NCBI RefSeq assembly: GCF_019127135.1
Contig: NZ_JAHOEA010000006.1
Location: forward strand, 34,308-98,307
Length of the DNA stretch: 64,000 nt
Direction: 5' to 3'
DNA from: Segatella copri
GTDB taxonomy: Bacteria; Bacteroidota; Bacteroidia; Bacteroidales; Bacteroidaceae
This document shows positions 41,809-50,996 of the stretch, one piece after another. Numbering within the stretch: the first letter of the stretch is position 1; every line of letters starts with the position of its first letter. The position numbers were made by a program, and so were the translations under genes. Under the pieces are notes generated by a model, which searched no databases, was not told the origin of the DNA, and saw only the letters and a list, made by a program, of their open reading frames with translations.

Positions 41809-44022
41809 TTATTCGAACGCACTGTCCAACAGAGAAACAGCCTCGTCCTTTTTCTTGTTGATGATTTTTGCGTAAATTTGTGTCGTGCGCACCTCCGTAT
41901 GACCGAGAAGTTTGCTTGTAGTGTATAGGTCTGCGCCCATGGTCAGCTCCATCGTGGCGAACGTGTGCCTTGAGACATGGTAGGTTACATGCTTGCTGAT
42001 ACCTGCCGCACGGCTCCATTCCGGGATGCAGTCGTAGTTCTTGCTTGGCAGTGTTGGAAACACATTGTCCTCGTCACTTGCAGATCCACGCTCAGGCATC
42101 CAACGAAGGGCTTGCTTGTTGAGAGGAAGATAGAGAGGCTGCTTGGTCTTGTACTGCAATATCTCAACTCGTGTCTTGTCACCCTCGGTGATGATGTTCT
42201 TCCACTTCAAACTCTTCACGTCACTGATACGGAGTCCGCAGAAGCATGAAAACAGAAACGCCGCCTTGATATCCTCACGCTTGCAAGGGGTGTCAATCAG
42301 TCTCTTCACCTCGTCAACGGTCAGGTACTCTCGCTTGGTGCCGCCACCTTTCAGAACATCCATGCGAAGACGCAATACGGGATTGTCGTCCATTATCTCT
42401 TCCTCAATAGCCATGTTGAAGGCTGCTTTGAGGCATTTGAGATAGTTCATCACCGTGGACTTGGACGGATGGGTGTGCTTGTAGGTGATATAGTCGTTCA
42501 ACAAGAACACCATGAAACCATTGCAGTATTCCTTGGTCATCTCTGCGAGTGTCACATTTGGCGAGTGTTCTCTCACTGCATTCAGCACGCTGTTCACCCA
42601 GTTTCGGGCAGATTGTCTTCCTCGCTCCACTTGTGCGTCACGGAATATCTCCAACCAATCCACAAGTCGCATTTTGATTCTTGACTTGTCTTTGAGCCCT
42701 GCGATACCGTTAGTGATGCTCATGATGCGTTGTGCCTTGATAGCATAGACTGCTTGCATTGTCTGCTTGTTCTGCTCCCTGGCAGCTGCGTCAACCTCTG
42801 GTATGAGATAAAGGCGCAGATAATCATAGGTACGGCGACCGTTGACATTGATGGATAGATAGACCGACTTGTTGCCGTTGGCAAGTTCCTTGAAGCGGAT
42901 TCTCACAGGCTCCTTGGTCTTGGAATTTCTCTTGCGCTCAGTCTCTGCAACGGCAATCTCTGTCTTCACCTTCTTAGTGGCAAGATACTCCTTGTATTTG
43001 TCCACGTTGGCATCTGGATCTTCTCCATGCGGCTTGTAGCCTCTTCTGCCGACACGCTTCTCAAAGGTTCCGTCCTTCAATGCCTTCATGCGTTCCTTGG
43101 CCTTTTTCTCAGCTTCTTTCCAGATTTCCTTGTGTTTATCCTCGCTGTCATCCTTACGAAGGTAAAGACCAACTGACTCATAGGCACGTTGTCCCTTACC
43201 ATAATATATATCAAGGAAGAGGGAACGGTCTCCATTGCGCATCTTGCGACTACGGACTATCACAGAACTGGTGTATTCCTCAACTTTCTCCACTTGGTTC
43301 AGCTCGTCAGAAGGATCCGTGAAAGTCTCTCCATTGACAACCTCTCGCATCTTGCGTTCTTTCAGACGCTCTGCGGTTTCCATGACCAAGGCATTATTCT
43401 GCTTGTCAGCCTCGGTAATCTCTGGGTTGATATAGAGCTTCAGAAACTCGTACTTGCGCTCACCATTATAATATATGTCGAAGTAGAGCGACTTACTGCC
43501 GTTGGCAAGGTCCTTGAAACGAAGAGTGACAGCTTCACGCTTGTTGGGTCTGCCTCTATGTTTTTTGATTGTTCCATCTATGGCTCTGTCCTCACCGTCA
43601 TCGTCAATAAACTTCCATTGGTGTCCTTCTCTGCCAGAAACGGCTCCAACGACTTCGTTTACCTCACTTTCCTTTCCCTTGACACTTTTGCCAGTTTTAT
43701 CACTGCCGACTTTTTTCTTCTTACTTAAACGTGCGGTCTTCTTGCTTGAAGTTGTTGTAGAAGCAGGATGCTCCAAGGAAGCCTTCACTGTTTCCAACTT
43801 TCCCGACAGGATTTCTTGCACTCGTTGGTTCTTGATAGCTTCTGCCTTCTGCAAGGTCTCGGCATTGACAGCCTTAGCCTTGTCATCGTCCTCGGGAAGC
43901 AGATAAAGCTTCAAGAACTCATACGACCTCTTTCCACTTTTGTAAGTGTCGAGATAAATCGACTTTGTGCCATTCGCCAAATCCTTGTAGCGTATGCGCA
44001 CAGGTTCATTGTTACTTCTCAT
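41809..44022 (-). CDS. int: Tyrosine integrase with four tandem arm-binding domains
   Basis: A 737-residue protein, far longer than the usual 400 or so. Four related arm-DNA-binding units start near residues 7, 164, 252 and 371; each has a [KR]-x-LANG-x-[KS]S-like strand pair and a YEFLKLY-type strand (third unit more divergent). The core-binding domain follows near 454 and the catalytic domain near 560-737: CGLRISDVKSLKW (first Arg), HVSRHTFA (His-x-x-Arg), LLGHTEVRTTQIYAK (His and the Tyr nucleophile). It should insert and excise the ICE. Confidence 0.93.
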   Translation of the reverse strand: MRSNNEPVRIRYKDLANGTKSIYLDTYKSGKRSYEFLKLYLLPEDDDKAKAVNAETLQKAEAIKNQRVQEILSGKLETVKASLEHPASTTTSSKKTARLSKKKKVGSDKTGKSVKGKESEVNEVVGAVSGREGHQWKFIDDDGEDRAIDGTIKKHRGRPNKREAVTLRFKDLANGSKSLYFDIYYNGERKYEFLKLYINPEITEADKQNNALVMETAERLKERKMREVVNGETFTDPSDELNQVEKVEEYTSSVIVRSRKMRNGDRSLFLDIYYGKGQRAYESVGLYLRKDDSEDKHKEIWKEAEKKAKERMKALKDGTFEKRVGRRGYKPHGEDPDANVDKYKEYLATKKVKTEIAVAETERKRNSKTKEPVRIRFKELANGNKSVYLSINVNGRRTYDYLRLYLIPEVDAAAREQNKQTMQAVYAIKAQRIMSITNGIAGLKDKSRIKMRLVDWLEIFRDAQVERGRQSARNWVNSVLNAVREHSPNVTLAEMTKEYCNGFMVFLLNDYITYKHTHPSKSTVMNYLKCLKAAFNMAIEEEIMDDNPVLRLRMDVLKGGGTKREYLTVDEVKRLIDTPCKREDIKAAFLFSCFCGLRISDVKSLKWKNIITEGDKTRVEILQYKTKQPLYLPLNKQALRWMPERGSASDEDNVFPTLPSKNYDCIPEWSRAAGISKHVTYHVSRHTFATMELTMGADLYTTSKLLGHTEVRTTQIYAKIINKKKDEAVSLLDSAFE

Positions 44023-44079
44023 GTTACTTTGTTTTTTATTCTACTTATTGTCATTTTGCGAGATTTGTTACTCACGGTG

Positions 44080-44087
44080 CAAAGATA
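44080..44087 (-). promoter_or_regulatory. -7 box for the integrase
   Basis: Read leftward TATCTTTG, a full match to TAnnTTTG, about 58 bases before the integrase ATG. The rest of the 44023-44418 gap has no gene; it should contain the ICE end and the leader of the next upxY gene, but no att core could be recognised. Confidence 0.65.
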
Positions 44088-44357
44088 CGAAAAATAATTG
44101 GATTTGTTACCCAAAACAAGAACCAATTACGAACCATTAACTATGATAAATTATAAAATCAAATGGCAAAGTAACAAACAAATAACAAAATACATACTTT
44201 ATTAAATACTTGCTATATGCTGTATATATTGGTATTTACGCGCGATTTCTTATCATTTTGATTGTTGCATGAGATTTGAAGTTGTATTAGCGTTGTTCGT
44301 TTCGACAGACAGGGCAATGCGAAGGCCTTAATAGCGTGGGACGGGCAGCAGACTGGC

Positions 44358-44418
44358 TCCGCGCTCTTTTTGTGTCCGTTCGTTTTTGAGGATTTTTCTA
44401 AGAAACTAGGAAAATACC
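44358..44418 (+). promoter_or_regulatory. Leader segment of the second upxY operon
   Basis: Just before the ATG are CGCTCTTTTTGTGT, GAGGATTTTTCTAAG and ACTAGG blocks. They resemble, in order, the bases before the first upxY gene (14302-14251 read leftward). Shared leader sequence fits the way UpxY proteins act. No clear -7 box was found upstream. Confidence 0.4.
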
Positions 44419-45108
44419 ATGTCAACATTGATTAATGTGGCACCCGATGGAGGTAGAAAAGTATCTCCCCACGTCGGACTTACCTCCGATGTCCCCCTCA
44501 ATAATACACAAAATGAGGTGTCGGTAAGATATGCTCCAAACCCAATGAAGAAATGGTACGTGTTGCGAGCCACTTACCATCGTGAGAAGAAAGCCTACGA
44601 TTATATTCTGAGCAAACGAAATAGCCCCGACGGTAATAGAATAGATGCCGAATGCTATCTCCCTTTGCGGCACGTTGCGAAGATTGTCAAAGGAAAGCGA
44701 CGATTCAAGATAGAGCCTTTCCTGCCTAATTTCCTCTTTGTGTATGCCACTCTAGAAACAATCTCCCAAATACTCAATAACGACGATTTGAATTTTCTCA
44801 ATCCTTATTATGATCATTTCAAGCAAGATGAGGCGGGCAAGAATCCACCTCTCACCATCCCCTATGCTGCCATGATGAATTTCATCAAGGTAACGAGTGT
44901 GGATATAGATAAGGTGAAGGTGGTGAGCGAAGACCAGTGCCACTTCAAGAGTGGCGACTTGGTGAAGGTGACTGGCGGCGAGTTTAAGGGGGTGGTCGGT
45001 AGGGTGGCTAGGCTCGGCGGACAGCAGAGGGTAGTTGTCGAGGTGAAAGGCGTTTGTTTGGTGAGTACGGCGTATGTGCCGACAGGGTTGCTGGAAAAGA
45101 TAAAATAG
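44419..45108 (+). CDS. UpxY-family transcription antiterminator, second copy
   Basis: A 229-residue NusG-like protein with a 40-residue N-terminal extension. KKWYVLRATYHREKKAYDYI at 44-63 begins the NusG domain; a KOW motif is near 178-205 (GDLVKVTGGEFKGVVGRVAR). It is clearly related to the protein at 13516-14244. It precedes a LytTR regulator by 23 bp and a long row of signalling genes, not polysaccharide genes. I infer that it drives read-through of the whole island. Confidence 0.9.
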   Translation: MSTLINVAPDGGRKVSPHVGLTSDVPLNNTQNEVSVRYAPNPMKKWYVLRATYHREKKAYDYILSKRNSPDGNRIDAECYLPLRHVAKIVKGKRRFKIEPFLPNFLFVYATLETISQILNNDDLNFLNPYYDHFKQDEAGKNPPLTIPYAAMMNFIKVTSVDIDKVKVVSEDQCHFKSGDLVKVTGGEFKGVVGRVARLGGQQRVVVEVKGVCLVSTAYVPTGLLEKIK

Positions 45109-45131
45109 TAATATATAATAATGTGTAGCTT

Positions 45132-45512
45132 ATGAAAAAGATTTGTCTCAACAATCGAGACGAAATGATCATGCTATTTGTTGATAACATAGCATATATT
45201 ATGGCTGATGGCAATTACACCAAGATATGCTACATTGGTGGTATGACAACCGTTCTGTCGTTTGGCATTTCTAAGGTGGAAACTTTGGTATCGGCTTCGT
45301 ATGCAGATGGAGAAGTCAGTCCTTTTGTGAGATTAGGAAGAAGTGTAATCATCAATCAGTGGTTTCTCTACGACATAAATGTTTTGAAACAGCACCTTGT
45401 TTTGTCTGATTGCATGAAGAATACCATAACGCTCAAACTTCCAAAGCCTTTGTTGAAGAAATACAAGGATTTGGTCAGCAAGAGCACCATAAAGAAGAAT
45501 GAATTATGCTAG
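45132..45512 (+). CDS. LytTR-domain DNA-binding regulator
   Basis: A 126-residue protein that is almost only a LytTR domain: IAYIMADGNYTKICYIGG at 20-37, then VLSFGISKVETLV and FVRLGRSVIINQWFLYDINV, as in the family's beta-fold. There is no receiver domain, so it is not a classical two-component regulator. Its stop overlaps the next start by 7 bp (ATGCTAG). It probably controls the island or shares control with UpxY. Confidence 0.85.
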   Translation: MKKICLNNRDEMIMLFVDNIAYIMADGNYTKICYIGGMTTVLSFGISKVETLVSASYADGEVSPFVRLGRSVIINQWFLYDINVLKQHLVLSDCMKNTITLKLPKPLLKKYKDLVSKSTIKKNELC

Positions 45513-46153
45513 AAGTTATTATTGGAAAAGAGGGAACCCAGAGGTTTGCCATCAATGGTTCGAGGGTAAGTAGGCAACATGCCAAGATTACTGTTACGGA
45601 TAGTGGACAGTGGATTTTGGAAGACCTCAACTCCACGAATGGCACATACATCATCAATGAGAATGATGAACTAGTCCAGATAAAGAGGGTGAACATTACC
45701 GAGTTTACTCGTATCGTTCTTGCCGACCAAACAAGCATGGGATTCACTTTCTATGCCCATCATGTCTTGGAGGAAGACCCTAAGAATTATCAACAGGAGT
45801 TTCGGTATGTTCTTGAAATTCATGACAAGGCAATCAGGGAGAAAACGGAGATAGATGCCAAATTGCAGAAAAAGAACATGATGAAGTTCTTGCCAGGATT
45901 TATCTCGGCGATGATTGGACTGATGCTCACCTTGCTGTTGCCGTTGCATCAGAAGGTATATGGAGTGGCGGTGACAGCCGTGTTTACCACTATACTACAG
46001 GCTTTCATCAACATATATATAGGTAAAGACTCGAAATTGAAGAATTTCAATAGCAAATATTCGGGTAAGTTGATTTGCCCTTGTTGTGCGAAGCCTCTTT
46101 CGGAAATCGAATTCAAGAACCAAATGTGTAGCCGTTGCAAGGCTCACGCTTAA
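45506..46153 (+). CDS. Membrane-bound FHA protein with C-terminal zinc ribbon
   Basis: A 215-residue protein. Residues 1-85 are an FHA domain: SRVSRQHAKITV and LEDLNSTNGTYI carry the Arg/Ser and Asn-Gly residues that bind phosphothreonine. A helical linker is followed by two membrane helices (about 129-148 and 150-172) and a C4 ribbon (CPCC near 191, CSRC near 209). It probably docks at phosphorylated partners of the kinase encoded downstream. Confidence 0.87.
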   Translation: MLEVIIGKEGTQRFAINGSRVSRQHAKITVTDSGQWILEDLNSTNGTYIINENDELVQIKRVNITEFTRIVLADQTSMGFTFYAHHVLEEDPKNYQQEFRYVLEIHDKAIREKTEIDAKLQKKNMMKFLPGFISAMIGLMLTLLLPLHQKVYGVAVTAVFTTILQAFINIYIGKDSKLKNFNSKYSGKLICPCCAKPLSEIEFKNQMCSRCKAHA

Positions 46154-46167
46154 AACATATAAACATC

Positions 46168-46926
46168 ATGAAAAGATTAGTCCTAACATGCTTGTCTGCT
46201 TTTTTGCTGACAACAACTGCGCTTGCACAGAAAACATACGCCATCATTACTGGTGTGTCTAATTATGAAGGAACGGCTAACGACCTCACCCAGTCTACCA
46301 AGGATGCCAAGAGTCTGGCTTCGTTATATAAGTCGAAGGGAGCGACTGTAGTTCTGCTAACCTCTCAGAATGCTACTCGTGCCAATGTCATCGCTGCCAT
46401 CAGAAAGGTAAGAAATATAGCAACCTCCAATGATAGGATTGTATTTTCCTATAGTGGGCATGGTATGGAGAACATCATTTGTACTTATGCATCCACTTCT
46501 TCGCAGATGCTCTCGTATAATGAGCTGTTCCGAGAGTTAGACCAGTGCCCAGCCAAGGATATCGTATGTTATATTGATGCTTGCTACTCTGGAACTGCTG
46601 CTAACAATATGCATTCCAAGAATTTTGTCAGTGCCAATGAAAAGGCATGGGAAAACATTATGAAGAGCAATCCTCGGTATATCGTATATCTATCCTCTCG
46701 TTCTAGCGAAACTTCTTCAGAGAGTCCTTTGGTTGGTTCGGGATTGATGACCAATGGTATTATGAAGGGCTTGCGTGGGAAGGCGGATAGCGATGGCGAC
46801 AAGAACATTACCGCCATCGAACTTTTCAAGTATATTCATAAAGATGTACAGCTGCATAACAAGAGACAGCATCCTCAATTGGTGACATCAAAGGCACTAT
46901 ATAATAATGTGTTAATGAGTTGGTAA
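46168..46926 (+). CDS. Exported caspase-like protease (peptidase C14)
   Basis: From the ATG at 46168 the protein has 252 residues; an upstream extension overlaps the previous gene. Residues 1-21 form a signal peptide ending TALAQ. The mature protein is a caspase-fold domain: TYAIITGVSNYEGTANDL, FSYSGHGMEN with the catalytic His (about 97), and CYIDACYSGTAANN with the catalytic Cys (about 138). Bacterial caspase-like enzymes often act in regulated death or stress. A secreted one between two FHA genes is unusual. Its substrate is not known; nearby exported SUMF1-like proteins are candidates. Confidence 0.9.
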   Translation: MKRLVLTCLSAFLLTTTALAQKTYAIITGVSNYEGTANDLTQSTKDAKSLASLYKSKGATVVLLTSQNATRANVIAAIRKVRNIATSNDRIVFSYSGHGMENIICTYASTSSQMLSYNELFRELDQCPAKDIVCYIDACYSGTAANNMHSKNFVSANEKAWENIMKSNPRYIVYLSSRSSETSSESPLVGSGLMTNGIMKGLRGKADSDGDKNITAIELFKYIHKDVQLHNKRQHPQLVTSKALYNNVLMSW

Positions 46927-46934
46927 AAATAGCG

Positions 46935-47507
46935 ATGGAAGAAAATAAGAAACCAGTCATTGCGACAAAATGCCCCAAATGTGGACGAGTGGTGAAGTTT
47001 TATTCGCCAGGACAGGGAGGCTTGGTCAAGGTAAAGTGTCCTCATCTAGAATGTGGACAAACGTTTGGCGTGAAAATCACCGAGAAGCAAATTCGAATGG
47101 GTATGGATGGAAACTCGGAAAAGTCATCCCATCCTGCAACAGACCCTATTATTCCTACCAATGGAACTCCTTCGGGTGTGGTAGCCAGGCTCTTGCAGAA
47201 AAAGAGGCACTTCTACAACAAAGACAAATATTATGGTTTGCAGTTGGGATCCAATACGATAGGCATGTATGACTCGTCTTCTCCTTCTGATATTATGATA
47301 GAGGGAGATAGGACTATTAGCCATCGCTCTGTAACGATTCTTGTCGAGGCAGTGGGACATTCCTACAAATACCTCCTGACCGTTAATCGCTCCAAGAATC
47401 CTGTTTATCTTTCAGGAAAGATGATACCTGTAGGTACGTCGGTTTACATCCAGTTGGACCAAGAATTCATATTAGGTAAAACTCACTTTTGTCTTACAAA
47501 TAAATAA
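46935..47507 (+). CDS. Zinc-ribbon and FHA-like protein
   Basis: From the ATG at 46935 the protein has 190 residues. Residues 10-45 hold a zinc ribbon: ATKCPKCGRVVKF and VKCPHLECGQTFGV. The C-terminal part from about 90 resembles an FHA domain (LQLGSNTIGMYDSSSPSDI, DRTISHRSVTILVE). It has no membrane helix, unlike the other FHA protein. It lies 3 bp before the kinase gene, so it may be a soluble adaptor for that kinase. A TTG start 15 bp upstream is also possible. Confidence 0.78.
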   Translation: MEENKKPVIATKCPKCGRVVKFYSPGQGGLVKVKCPHLECGQTFGVKITEKQIRMGMDGNSEKSSHPATDPIIPTNGTPSGVVARLLQKKRHFYNKDKYYGLQLGSNTIGMYDSSSPSDIMIEGDRTISHRSVTILVEAVGHSYKYLLTVNRSKNPVYLSGKMIPVGTSVYIQLDQEFILGKTHFCLTNK

Positions 47508-47510
47508 GTT

Positions 47511-49022
47511 ATGATAGAGAACGCATTAGCAATAGGCTCCGTTCTGAAAGGAGCAACGACATATACGATAGATAAACAACTACATCAGGGTGGTTTTGGC
47601 ATCACTTACCTAGCCAAGGCGCAGATTATGGTAGGTAACATTTCTCAGGTTGCGACATTTACCATCAAGGAATTCTTCATGGGCAAGATTTGTTCTAGGG
47701 ATGCCAATGGGAACGTACGGGTGGCACAAGAGAACCAACAGCTATTCAAGCAGGCGAAGCAAGATTTTCGAGAAGAGGCAGAGATACTTCATGCCTTGAA
47801 ACATGCCAATATTGTGCCAGTGAACGAGGTCTTTGAACAGAACAACACGGTTTATTATGTGATGGCATATCTTGGCAAAGTATCGCTTTATCAATATGTT
47901 TCCGAACAAGGTGGTTGTTTGTCTGAGAGCCAAGCTCGGGGAATCGTCGGCGCTATATCGGGTGCGCTCTCTTATCTCCATAACCATCATATCTTGCACT
48001 TGGACATCAAACCAGATAACATCATGATGGTGGGTGAGGGTGCATCGGTAAAGCCGATGTTGATAGATTTCGGTCAGGCTGTGTATTTCGAGAATGGAAA
48101 GCCAAAGAGAAACAAAGGGATTGGTGGATATTCCAAAGGCTATTCACCTATGGAACTGAAGCAACCTGTTTCTGAGTTCCACCCTTCGTTGGATATTTAC
48201 TCGCTAGCCGCCACCTTATTATATATGATAACAGGCAAGGAACCGAATGATGCCTCGGAGCAGAGCGTTCATAAGATATATCGAGCTTTGCCAGAAAGCA
48301 TCTCGCAGAATACGATGGATGCTATTATTTGTGGAATGCAAAAGGATAGCCTTTGTCTTCCGCAAACCATCCAAGACTTTCAGAATATCTTGCAGCAAGG
48401 TAAATCACAGACGGGCTCTGGTGCCGATATGACTGCTGGTGAACCTATCGTTACAGACCCTGTTATTCCTAGCTCTTCCAGTTCGCTGCCTATCGGAAAG
48501 GTTGCAGCTCTTGTCATCGGACTCTTGTTGGTGGGTAGCATCGGTTGGTATGCTAAGAACCATTTCGGTGATAAGGGCAAGTCTTCGGAGGTAGCTCAGC
48601 AAGATGTAAAGACGGATTCTGTATCCCAAGATACAGTACGCATCGCTAAGTTTACGGCTAAGGAAAATGTTGAATCTCCAAAAAGGGATAATTCGCAAGT
48701 TGAAAAGCAATCTGCCAAGACCTCTAATAAGGTGGATAAACATGAAGATGTTGATGGAGGTCCAGCATCAGTAAAGCCAGCAAAGAAAGAAACGGCAAAG
48801 TCTGGAACGGTAAATCTAGGTTATGCTACATGGACAGGTGGTATTCTCAATGGCAAGCCACATGGCAATGGTAGAATGACATTCCGTAGTTCCCATGCGG
48901 TGGCAGGTTGCTCTACGGTTCCTCAAGCTGGTGATTATATTGACGGCTACTGCGAGAATGGTGTTTTGCAAAATGGCGCTCTTTTTCAAGATGGAGTAAA
49001 GGTGGAGTCGTTTGTAAGATAA
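47511..49022 (+). CDS. Membrane Ser/Thr protein kinase with MORN-like tail
   Basis: A 503-residue protein. Residues 10-290 are a full eukaryotic-like kinase: IDKQLHQGGFGITYLAKA is the glycine loop, TIKEFF carries the ATP-binding Lys, ILHLDIKPDNIMMVG near 161-175 the catalytic loop, and LIDFGQAVYF the DFG motif. A membrane helix lies at about 327-350. After a Lys-rich linker comes a MORN-like unit (ATWTGGILNGKPHGNGRMTF near 443). The catalytic part is cytoplasmic and the tail outside. The PP2C at 57.8 kb is the likely opposing enzyme. Confidence 0.92.
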   Translation: MIENALAIGSVLKGATTYTIDKQLHQGGFGITYLAKAQIMVGNISQVATFTIKEFFMGKICSRDANGNVRVAQENQQLFKQAKQDFREEAEILHALKHANIVPVNEVFEQNNTVYYVMAYLGKVSLYQYVSEQGGCLSESQARGIVGAISGALSYLHNHHILHLDIKPDNIMMVGEGASVKPMLIDFGQAVYFENGKPKRNKGIGGYSKGYSPMELKQPVSEFHPSLDIYSLAATLLYMITGKEPNDASEQSVHKIYRALPESISQNTMDAIICGMQKDSLCLPQTIQDFQNILQQGKSQTGSGADMTAGEPIVTDPVIPSSSSSLPIGKVAALVIGLLLVGSIGWYAKNHFGDKGKSSEVAQQDVKTDSVSQDTVRIAKFTAKENVESPKRDNSQVEKQSAKTSNKVDKHEDVDGGPASVKPAKKETAKSGTVNLGYATWTGGILNGKPHGNGRMTFRSSHAVAGCSTVPQAGDYIDGYCENGVLQNGALFQDGVKVESFVR

Positions 49023-49050
49023 TGAATGTAATGTTTGGTATAAACAGAAA

Positions 49051-50211
49051 ATGAAGAGACGATTTCTGTTTTTTATGTTGTTGGTGCTTGAAGCCTTTTC
49101 TGTATCGGCTCAAAAGCTAATTTCTGAGTTTGAGTTGGCTTCCTCTGATTTGACGGCACAACTTCAACCTCGCAAGGATACGAATGACAAAAACTGTGCC
49201 TTGGTCAAAGTGCAGTTTGTCGGTGAAGTCTTGGATGTGGAAGGCAATGTGGTTTCGCCATTGGATAAGCACAATAATGAAGTGTGGGTTTACATGCCTC
49301 AGAATTCACGACAGATAAAAGTGATAACCAAGAATTTTCTGCCTATCATGGTTACTTTTGCAGATTTTGGCGTGGAGAAGTTGGAGGGTAATAGGACTTA
49401 TGTGTTGGTGCTGAATCAGAATGGTAATATGGTACAACCTACTGAACCTATAGCTCAAACAACAGTGCAACAAAGGCCAACTTCTGCTAGTAGCTCCAGT
49501 AAAATTTCTGGTAATACGATAACGATTCCTGTAAAGGACGGTATTAGTATTGAAATGGTGAAAGTTGAGGCAGGAACGTTTATGATGGGGGCTACTTCTA
49601 AGGTGGGAGAGGATGGAAACAAAGAAAAACCAGTTCATAAAGTAACATTGACAAGAAACTACTATATTGGAAAATATGAGGTAACTCAAGCCCTGTGGCA
49701 AGTGATAATGGGTACGAACCCTTCCAAAAATAAAGGTGTTAAATATCCTGTGGGAATGGTAAGTTGGAATGATTGCCAAAAATTTATATCTAAACTTAAT
49801 GAGATTACAAACTGCCAGTTTCGTCTTCCTACAGAAGCGGAGTGGGAATATGCTGCTATTGGCGGAAAAAATAGTAAGGATTATATGTATAGTGGTAGTA
49901 GTAAATTTGATGATGTAGGTTGGAAAGATGGGAAAGTTCATGAAGTAGGAATGAAACGACCGAATGAATTAGGGCTTTATGATATGTCAGGCAATGTATA
50001 TGAATGGTGTGAAGATTGGTACGGAGATTATTCTAGTTCTGCGTCAGTAGATCCAAAAGGTCCTGTAGATGGAGCAAGACGAGTTTTGCGAGGTGGCAGT
50101 TGGCGGTGGTTTTTAGCAGGCAGTCAATTTTGCAGTGTGAAAAGTCGTAATGCAACGGGGGCTATTGTTAAGTCTGATGATATTGGCTTTCGTTTGGTTC
50201 TCACAGAATAA
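49051..50211 (+). CDS. Exported SUMF1/FGE-fold protein 1
   Basis: A 386-residue protein with a signal peptide ending SVSAQ (residue 21). Residues 22-135 are a domain shared by all five paralogs (LQPRKDTNDKNCALVKVQFV). The SUMF1/FGE domain is at about 160-386: VEAGTFMMGATS, YYIGKYEVTQALWQ, FRLPTEAEWEYAAIGG, DMSGNVYEWCEDW, RRVLRGGSW and IGFRLVLTE. The Cys pair that catalyses formylglycine formation is not present after RGGSW. It may bind ligands or act elsewhere, rather than activate sulfatases. Confidence 0.87.
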   Translation: MKRRFLFFMLLVLEAFSVSAQKLISEFELASSDLTAQLQPRKDTNDKNCALVKVQFVGEVLDVEGNVVSPLDKHNNEVWVYMPQNSRQIKVITKNFLPIMVTFADFGVEKLEGNRTYVLVLNQNGNMVQPTEPIAQTTVQQRPTSASSSSKISGNTITIPVKDGISIEMVKVEAGTFMMGATSKVGEDGNKEKPVHKVTLTRNYYIGKYEVTQALWQVIMGTNPSKNKGVKYPVGMVSWNDCQKFISKLNEITNCQFRLPTEAEWEYAAIGGKNSKDYMYSGSSKFDDVGWKDGKVHEVGMKRPNELGLYDMSGNVYEWCEDWYGDYSSSASVDPKGPVDGARRVLRGGSWRWFLAGSQFCSVKSRNATGAIVKSDDIGFRLVLTE

Positions 50212-50274
50212 TAGGGAGAATTAGAATTCAAGATGTTTGAAAATATAATTAATAAGAGACTTTTTTAAGCAAAG

Positions 50275-50493
50275 ATGAGACATAATTATAAATTTCTGCC
50301 TGTTTCTAGAAAAAGAATTAAAGCATTGACTCTGCATCAGTTTAGAAATAACGACTTTGGCCATGCTTTGGAAAAAGTGCGTTATAGTCGGGAAAAACTA
50401 CAAAGTCGTGGTGATGAAGATGAAAGTGGTAAAGTCCCAATGGATTCTTTGAAAGATAATGTAAAATGTAAAGGGGTTATTATTGTTCCTTAG
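50275..50493 (+). CDS. Small hypothetical protein
   Basis: A 72-residue basic frame with no signal peptide or membrane segment, between the first SUMF1-like gene and a membrane-protein gene. Its direction and spacing suit an operon gene, but no family is recognised and it could be a chance frame. Confidence 0.35.
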   Translation: MRHNYKFLPVSRKRIKALTLHQFRNNDFGHALEKVRYSREKLQSRGDEDESGKVPMDSLKDNVKCKGVIIVP

Positions 50494-50534
50494 AGTTCTT
50501 GCCAATTGTAACGATAAGGGGTAGGGGGTGCAAT

Positions 50535-50993
50535 ATGCAAATGATAAATAATATTCAAGATATTCGGAAAAAATATAACGAACGTATGAAAAATGCGGTC
50601 TTGTTTTCTGACAGAATATCGACTTATATTAGATATTTGGCAATTACAGGGTTAGGACTGATTTGGCTATTGGTTGAAAAAGGTGAGTATAAGTTGGATG
50701 AGTTGTTGCATAATCATTATGCACAAGTCATAATAATATCTTGCTTGTTGGTTATACTTTTAGAACTTACTCATTTGATTCTGAATGTTATTGTGAATCT
50801 ATTGTATGCAAGTTACAGGCTTAAAAAGCCATTATCATATGTGGCCAGTCCTAAAAGAACTGAATATGTTGCAACAGATTTTCCGAAAGCGATAATAAAA
50901 GTAGAATGGGGACTTTGGTTCGCAAAGATACTTTGCTTAATTGTGGCTTTGATTTTCTTTGTATTTTGTTTGTTAGTAAAAATGTTTAGTTAA
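50535..50993 (+). CDS. Small multi-pass membrane protein
   Basis: From the ATG at 50535 (an AGGGGG block precedes it) the product has 152 residues. About three hydrophobic stretches are seen: IRYLAITGLGLIWLLV, VIIISCLLVILLELTHLIL and LWFAKILCLIVALIFFVFC. No motif recognised. The stop is 3 bp before the next SUMF1-like gene, so it is in the same operon. Confidence 0.65.
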   Translation: MQMINNIQDIRKKYNERMKNAVLFSDRISTYIRYLAITGLGLIWLLVEKGEYKLDELLHNHYAQVIIISCLLVILLELTHLILNVIVNLLYASYRLKKPLSYVASPKRTEYVATDFPKAIIKVEWGLWFAKILCLIVALIFFVFCLLVKMFS

Positions 50994-50996
50994 AGA

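Larger units (their letters stand above)
1..44090. mobile_element. Integrative conjugative element, CTnDOT-like, left end outside window
   Basis: The stretch holds a full set of Bacteroidales conjugation genes (about 15.0-32.0 kb), ICE accessory genes (0-3.8 kb), RepA-like and primase genes, and a tyrosine recombinase at 41.8-44.0 kb. The heptose/PP2C operon (3.8-14.2 kb) and the defence block (32.4-38.0 kb) look like cargo. No relaxase is seen, so the element must continue past base 1. The right boundary is inferred from the integrase position; no att core or flanking duplication could be identified, so the right limit is approximate. Confidence 0.75.

Noticed and set aside
44023..44418. tRNA or att core at the ICE right end
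   Set aside because: No cloverleaf could be drawn and the other ICE end is outside the window, so no repeat can be compared.
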